Positions 58,437-64,000 of a DNA stretch of 64,000 bases are shown here, one piece after another. The DNA is from Buddleja alternifolia (lineage: Eukaryota; Streptophyta; Magnoliopsida; Lamiales; Scrophulariaceae): positions 35,163,022-35,227,021 of the forward strand of contig CM033399.1 of the NCBI GenBank assembly GCA_019426215.1. The letters are read 5' to 3'. A program made the position numbers and the translations under genes. A model generated the notes under the pieces. The model made no database searches. It was not told the DNA's origin and worked only from the letters and a program-made list of their open reading frames with translations. Each line of letters begins with the position of its first letter. Position 1 is the stretch's first letter.

Positions 58437-58816
58437 TGATATGCTCGTTGGCAAATTATGTGATGAAATAGGCCAATTTGATTAAGTTTTTAATTTTCAG
58501 CTTTTATTTGTTTAGAATTAGAAGTGGACAGTGGTTATTATCACCTTTTAATTGTTTAGAATTAGATAATTAGTAGTGGACTAGGGGTTTTTAGCATTAT
58601 GGGTAGTGGTTTCTTTTTTAAAGGATATTAGTCTTGTATTTATATCTACAACTTTGTTAATGAATGGTAAGAAATTGCATATTGTTCTAAGAATTAGTCT
58701 TCTTCTTCTCTCTTGTTCTTGGAGTGCTAGTCCACACTCACATTAAGGGACTTCTATAAACTTTAGTATTGTGATTTTGGAGTGTTAGATCCCCACTCAT
58801 ATTTGGGATCTTATCA
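58437..58816 (+). repeat. 3' LTR of the Gag-only element
   Basis: 380 bp, preceded by GAGGACAAGGCCC...GAGGACGGGAG, a purine-rich run of the kind used for plus-strand priming in Gypsy elements. Confidence 0.92.
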
Positions 58817-58821
58817 ATCTC

Positions 58822-59268
58822 TGTGCGCAGATAAATGATCAATAGGTTCGAAACCCCATTTTCAGTATCTGCTTCAACTCTACTGTCAACTATGCACAAA
58901 TGTCGCCTGAGGTAAAGTCCTCGATTGGTCTAGCAGACAGAACAAGCTCATCAACTCTAAGTGAATGCTAGTGTGCATACCATTTTTCATCCCTAGCATC
59001 TCATTCATTTTTTGATCAACTTTGGAGATAATTCTTGATAGATTAGAGTGAAAACAAAGATCAAATAAAGTTGTTGGTAGCATAAATTAAGCCTTATTCC
59101 TTTATGCATTGTAGGATTCACAGCACATGAATGAATTTACTCATTTCTCATCAAATTATTAAGAAGAAAAAAATGTGCAAAATCTCATTGTATTTCAGCT
59201 AATAATTGGATTTCACGAAGTGCAAGAAAAAAACTGCCACTTACAAAGAGAGCTGAAATAGGACAAAT
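58822..59268. other. No gene confirmed
   Basis: Moderately AT-rich DNA that should belong to the upstream part of the fibrillin gene. A short minus-strand frame near 58905-58985 (VDELVLSARPIEDF) has an acceptor-like AG before it but no convincing donor, so I do not call an exon. Confidence 0.4.
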
Positions 59269-59408
59269 AGGGTTGCAAACGAGTCGGGTCAAATCGAACA
59301 AATTTGAATTATTATCGAGCTTGAGAATAACCTCGGTTTGATTGTTAATCGAGCCGAGCTCAAACGAGTTTTAATCGAGCCGAACACGAGTCGAGCTCGA
59401 GTAGTTTA
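59269..59408. mobile_element. hAT-like terminus cut by Copia copy 2
   Basis: Begins TAGGGTTGCAAACGAGTC, like the TAGGGGTGGCAA end of the 18913 element, followed by GAGCTCGA/TCGAGCC-rich subterminal DNA. The other end is not visible; the Copia insertion at 59409 separates it. Confidence 0.5.
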
Positions 59409-59715
59409 TGTTATGAATAATTATATGGATGTCCATGTATCATCCACTACATGATATGATGGATAATCATTTCTCCTCCTCTTTATGTTATAGTGGGTGA
59501 TCATTGCTCTTCCACTACTTGTAAATCTATCTTTTCCATTATGCACTCAACTCTTGAAATAATTGTACCTACTATTTTGTGCCTATAAATAGGACATGAA
59601 GTTGTATTGTTAAGACACACCAAAATCAAAGAAAGAATTCTCTTCTTAATTCTCTAGTCTTTCTACTTTAAAATATTTGTATATATTTCATAATATTTGG
59701 GGTTATTTCATAACA
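59409..59715 (+). repeat. 5' LTR of Copia copy 2
   Basis: 307 bp, TGTTATGAAT...CATAACA. The last third, from TTTTGTGCCTATAAATAGG (TATA box) onwards, aligns with the copy 1 LTR, but the upstream U3 part is different. The same CGTTATCAGCACGATCCG follows it. Confidence 0.88.
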
Positions 59716-60119
59716 CGTTATCAGCACGATCCGTCTCAAGATGTTAATCATTTTGAAATTTGGCTAAAGATGTACATGGGGTACTCAACGTATGATGTAA
59801 AATCCATTGAGAGATTTTCGTGAGTTATTATGAGTTTGTAAAGAAAATTGATGGACAAGGTTTTCAAAACAAAGCAAGAAGAAAAGGTAAAGAAAAGATA
59901 TGTATATTTCAATATTTAACAAAAATAGAAATATGCAATAATTTTCTTGATGTTTAGAAAGAAAACATATGTATATATATGTGCATATATTTGATTAGTA
60001 TTATTCTTTTGAATAATCCTATCATGTTGAAAATATTTTAAGAAGTTGAATGATTGTTATGTTATTCATTTTATACTTTGATAATAGTATTATATTGATG
60101 AATCTTGAAAAAACTTGAC

Positions 60120-60712
60120 TTTGTGACTCTTGATATTACGAGGAAAGATTATTTTTCTTGGGCGTTAGATATTGAAATTCATCTTGATGCAAATAACTAT
60201 ACTCCATTCCCTGAAGTGAATGTGTTGAGCAATATATAATTATTTTAATCATGAGTCTCGTCCAACTAGTTCTGCTACATTCCCTAAAGTGAAAGTAGCA
60301 GCACATAACTATTTTAATCATTAAAGAAATCATGGACGTGGACGTGGTCGTGGATATGGTTATGGAAATCGTGGTGGTTATTCAAAAAACACATCTTTCC
60401 ACCAGAAGTGGAAAAATAATGAAGAGAAACATGAAAGTGGCCAAAATAGCAAATTTGTGAAAAATTTATGTTATCGTTGTGGTAGTAAAGGTCATTGTTC
60501 ATGTACCTGTCGTACACCAAAACATCTTGTTGACCTTTACCAAGAATTGCTAAAAAGTAAAAGAAAGAAAATAGAAACAAATTTTGCTTTTGAAGAAGGC
60601 GATTCTGATCATGGCCGATTTTGATGACACTCATTTAGATGTTGCTGATTTCTTTGATGATCCTAATGAAAAAATTGGTCACTTGATTGGAGATGGAAGT
60701 GTTCAAAAATAA
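60120..60712 (+). pseudogene. Copia copy 2 gag remnant
   Basis: A short start-of-Gag segment (near 60128, DYFSWALDIEIHLD) joins directly to a Gly/Arg-rich stretch (RGRGRGYGYGN near 60335) and the CCHC knuckle CYRCGSKGHCSCTC at about 60470-60512. Most of Gag is missing, as in copy 1. Confidence 0.75.
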
Positions 60713-60859
60713 ATTTGTTAAATTTTAATTCTAGTACTTTATAAATAAATATTTAAGCATGTTGTTTTCTTTTTAAGAATGAATTTATTCATAAGATTAT
60801 CGTTTCTTATATTAAATAATATTGCTTGATATTGATTTATTTCTTTTTATATTTCAATA

Positions 60860-62386
60860 AAGAATAAGTATTTACTCGATCAGCAACAACATCAATAATG
60901 AAAATATATGTCTCGCTGATAGTACAACAACTCACACCATCCTCAAAATAAAAAATACTTCTCTTATTTAGTAATGCAAGAAGCCAATGTTAATACTATA
61001 TCGGGTAGTGCAAAATTAATTGAAGGCTCCGGCAGAGCTAATATATTGTTACCCGGAGGAACACAATTTTATATTGATGAAGCATTATATTCTACCAAAT
61101 CTCAAAGAAATTTACTAAGCTTCAAAGATATCCGCCGAAATGGATATCATATTGAGACAACAAGTGATGACAATATTGAGTATCTTTACATCACTAATAC
61201 AATATCTGGTAACAAATGTATATTGGAAAAATTGCCTGCATTTTCCTCCGATTTGTACTACACGCATATATCTACTATTGAAACACATGTTATCGTAAAC
61301 CAGAAGTTTACAAATCAAAATAAGTTTGTTATTTGGCATGACCGGTTGGGCCATCCCGGATCAATTATGATGCGAAAGATAATTGAGAATTCATGTGGTC
61401 ATCCATTGAAGAGCCAGCAGATTCTTCAATCGAATGATTTCTCATGTGCTGCTTGTTCACAAGGAAAGTTGATTATTCGACCATCAACAACAAAAGTAGG
61501 AAGTGAATCTCTTACGTTTTTGGAACGTATTCAAGGCGATATTTGTGGACCAATACACCCGTCGTGTGGGCCATTTAGATATTTTATGGTTTTAATTGAT
61601 GTATCAACAAGATGGTCACATGTATCTTTGTTATCAACTCGCAACCTTGCGTTTGCGAGATTGCTTGCTCAATTGATTAGACTACGAGCACATTTTCCTG
61701 ATTATCCAATTAAGAAGATACGCCTTGATAATGCGGGTGAATTTACTTCCAAAACGTTCAATGACTATTGTATGTCTATTGGAATTGATGTTGAACATCC
61801 TGTAGCACATGTTCATACACAAAACGGTCTAGCAGAATCGTTTATTAAGCGTCTGCAGTTAATTGCAAGACCTTTACTTATGAGATCAAAACTTCCTATT
61901 TCTTGTTGGGGACATGCTATTTTGCATGCAGCAGCACTTATTCGCATAAGGCTAACAAGTTATCATAAATTCTCCCCATTACACTTGGTTTTTGGTCAGG
62001 AACCAAATATTTCCCATCTAAGAATTTTTGGATCTGCGGTATATGTTCCAATTGCTCCACCACAACGCACTAAGATGGGTCCTCAAAGGAAGTTGGGAAT
62101 ATATGTTGGATTCGAGTCTCTATCGATAATAAAGTATCTAGAGCCATTGACTGGCGATTTATTTACGGCTCGATTTGCTGATTGTCATTTTGATGAATCA
62201 GATTTCCCAACATTAGAGGGAGAAAATAAGCAGCTGGAAAAGAAAATTAGTTGGAATGAATTATCTTTATCTCATCTTGATCCTCGAACAAAACAAAGTG
62301 AACTGGAAGTTCAAAAGATAATTCACTTGCAAGGTTTAGCTAACCAACTGCCAGACGCATTTACTGACCTAAAAAAAAGTGACTAA
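60860..62386 (+). pseudogene. Copia copy 2 protease-integrase region
   Basis: The protease-like motif ADSTTTHTIL (about 60915) keeps the catalytic Asp lost in copy 1, but a one-base loss just after separates it from the long frame at 60974-62386. That frame holds the GAG-pre-integrase WHDRLGHPG, the CAACSQGK zinc-binding pair and a DDE core: Asp in GDICGPIHPSCGP, Asp in RLDNAGEF, Glu in HTQNGLAESF. A frame change in an A-run at 62372-62380 ends it. Confidence 0.88.
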
Positions 62387-64000
62387 GACACATGTACCAG
62401 CTGTTAATGCTCCAATAAGAATTGTTGTCCCTGAAGGTCAAAGTAATGAGTCTACTGCACGCCTGAAGCGTGGTAGACCTATCGGTTCCAAAGATAGTCA
62501 TTCTCGAAAAAGAAAAGGAGCTAAGAATCAAGATGGTCTAATCGAGGATAAAATAACTCCAGAAGAGTCCCCAGTCATAACTAATATTTCGGTTCCAGAA
62601 GAACCTCAGGTACCTGAAACTTGTGAAAATAATGAGATCTCAATAGGTTATGTTATGAACGGGAAACGATGGAATCGAAATGAAGTCAACGTTGACGATA
62701 AATTTGCATATAATGTAGCGCTAAATATGATGAATGATAATGAGGATCAAGAACCAAAGTCTGTTAATGAATGTCGACAAAGAAATGATTGGCCAAAATG
62801 AAAAGACGCAATGAGGGCAGATTTAAACTCGCTTGAACAAACGAAAAGTTTTTGGACCTGTAGTCCGTACACCTGAAGATGTAAAAGTTTTTGGACCTGT
62901 AGTTCGTACACCTGAAGATGTAAAGCCAGTAGGATACAAATGGGTATTTGTGCGAAAACAAAATGAGAAAAATGAAATTGTAAGATATAAGGCACGTCTT
63001 GTTGCCCAAGGGTTTTCGCAACGACCTGACATAGATTATGAGGAGACTGATTCTCCTGTGGTGGATGCAACTACTTTTCGTTATATAATAAGTCTGGCAG
63101 TGCATGAAAAACTTGATTTGCGTCTAATGGATGTTGTTACAGCCTATTTGTATGGCTCGCTTGATAATGATATATATATGAAAATCCCTGAAGGATTTAA
63201 TATGCCTGAAGCATATAATTCAAGTTCTCGAGAACATTATTCAATTAAATTAAAGCATTGATTGTTTGATGTGATCAAATTGTTTAAAGTGCTTAAATAT
63301 ATGAATACATTCATGTTTATAAAATATGATTCTAAATCATTGCGTTTAATATGTACTTGAGTATGCTTATTTGATGAAATCAAACTAAAACATTAGTATG
63401 TGTGATTGTATTCAACATGAGAAACTTGATGTGATCAAGTGTATTATTTAAATTATTTAAACATATGTTGAATATATGATGTCAAATTGTTTTTGAAATG
63501 ATAGTTGAGTGGGAGTATTTTCCAAGATAAGGAGAAACGTTTTGATGAGATCATATAATTCAAAGTGAATATTTGTTGAAGGAAGGATATAAGAATGATC
63601 CAATTTATCCTTGTATTTTCATGAAAAGATCTGAAAATGAGTTTGTTATAATTACAGTTTATGTTGACGATTTAAATATCATTGGAACTCCTGAAGAGAT
63701 TTCAAAAACTGTTAATTGTTTAAAGAAAGAATTTGAAATGAAAGATCTTGGAAGAACAAAATTTTGCCTTGGGTTGCAAATTGAATATTTAAAGAACGGA
63801 ATTTTTGTATATCAAGACGCTTATATATCAAAGGTGCTAAAACGATTCTATATGGATAAATCACATCCATTGAGCACCCCGATGGTCGTAAGGTCACTAG
63901 ATGTGAACAAAGATCCTTTTCGACCTCGAAAAAGTGATGAAGAACTACTTGGTCCTGAAGTACCATATCTAAGTGCAATCGGTGCACTAATGTATCTTGC
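62387..64000 (+). pseudogene. Copia copy 2 reverse transcriptase region, disrupted
   Basis: The linker between integrase and RT, then RT proper from WPK at about 62790 (stop at 62799-62801). A 39-bp in-frame tandem duplication (62844-62882, 62883-62921) repeats 13 residues just before GYKWVFVRKQNEK. At 63255-63563 about 309 bp of unrelated AT-rich DNA replaces about 50 bp that encode YGLKQSRRMWYNRL in copy 1. The catalytic YVDD box is intact at about 63660. The sequence runs off the window. Confidence 0.85.

Larger units (their letters stand above)
57174..58816 (+). mobile_element. Gag-only LTR retrotransposon (TR-GAG type)
   Basis: LTRs of 380 bp at 57174-57553 and 58437-58816 (TGATATGCTC...CTTATCA) differ at only two positions by my comparison. 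A perfect 5-bp TSD ATCTC flanks the element (57169-57173, 58817-58821). The 883-bp internal region contains a post-LTR ATTGGTGCTTTCATCC motif that may be the primer site, a single 263-codon gene and a purine-rich stretch before the 3' LTR. There is no protease, RT or integrase, so its movement depends on another element. Confidence 0.93.
59409..64000 (+). mobile_element. Ty1/Copia LTR retrotransposon, copy 2, right end outside window
   Basis: Starts with a 307-bp LTR and continues through leader, reduced gag, protease, integrase and RT, nearly colinear with the element at 23758 and very similar to it from about 60340 onwards. The window ends within the region between RT and RNase H. Its integrase frame is intact over 470 codons, better preserved than in copy 1, but gag is deleted and RT is disrupted. 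Confidence 0.93.

Noticed and set aside
58886..59083. Possible missing fibrillin exon on the minus strand
   Set aside because: No convincing splice donor and no fibrillin motif.

Overview
This is a nuclear plant DNA window, most likely from a eudicot. The genes are intron-rich and use GT-AG splicing. The families are plant-specific (PRK-type LRR receptor kinase, PLS-class PPR protein, USP-kinase, fibrillin, plant mobile domain). Intergenic DNA is AT-rich and packed with Copia, LINE, SINE, hAT and Mutator-type elements. No rRNA, tRNA or bacterial-type feature was found.

Region by region. 1-5.7 kb: a spliced Mutator-like (MULE) transposase gene entering from the left edge faces a convergent five-exon plant-mobile-domain (PMD) gene; nested palindromes lie upstream of the PMD gene. 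6.1-7.6 kb: a Mutator-type MITE and a hAT MITE, each with a perfect target-site duplication (TSD). 7.8-8.8 kb: intronless GT64 glycosyltransferase. 9.9-13.9 kb: ten-exon USP/coiled-coil/kinase gene with a MITE in one intron. 14.5-17.8 kb: pollen-receptor-like LRR pseudokinase on the minus strand. 18.9-23.6 kb: a 4.65 kb hAT-type element filled with a degenerate satellite arranged as two giant inverted arms, with a tRNA-derived SINE nested in it. 23.8-29.2 kb: a decayed Copia retrotransposon with both LTRs. 30.4-37.3 kb: an L1-type LINE whose ORF1 is broken by a solo-LTR-like insertion and an inversion that starts exactly at the LTR end. 37.9-43.4 kb: gene-free DNA with a SINE, MITEs and relics. 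44.0-45.7 kb: seven-exon ChaC-like gamma-glutamylcyclotransferase. 46.9-51.4 kb: seven-exon RlmH-type SPOUT methyltransferase (minus) with a solo LTR in intron 3. 52.3-53.8 kb: PPR gene. 54.2-55.6 kb: FAM32A-like gene. 56.1-56.8 kb: last three exons of a fibrillin/PAP gene (minus). 57.2-58.8 kb: a young LTR element encoding only a Gag-like protein. 59.4-64 kb: a second Copia element cut by the window edge; its internal region is close to that of the first copy but its LTR differs.

The host genes are ordinary single genes and do not form a pathway. The RlmH-like and PPR genes are divergent neighbours sharing a promoter region that carries a 90-bp tandem duplication. The most unusual items are the hAT element with inverted satellite arms, the LTR-bounded inversion in the LINE, a 3' tail shared by the LINE and a SINE, the MULE/PMD pair with its composite palindrome, and the Gag-only LTR element. 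Exon structures were built by hand from splice sites and reading-frame continuity; family calls rest on recognised motifs, not on database searches.
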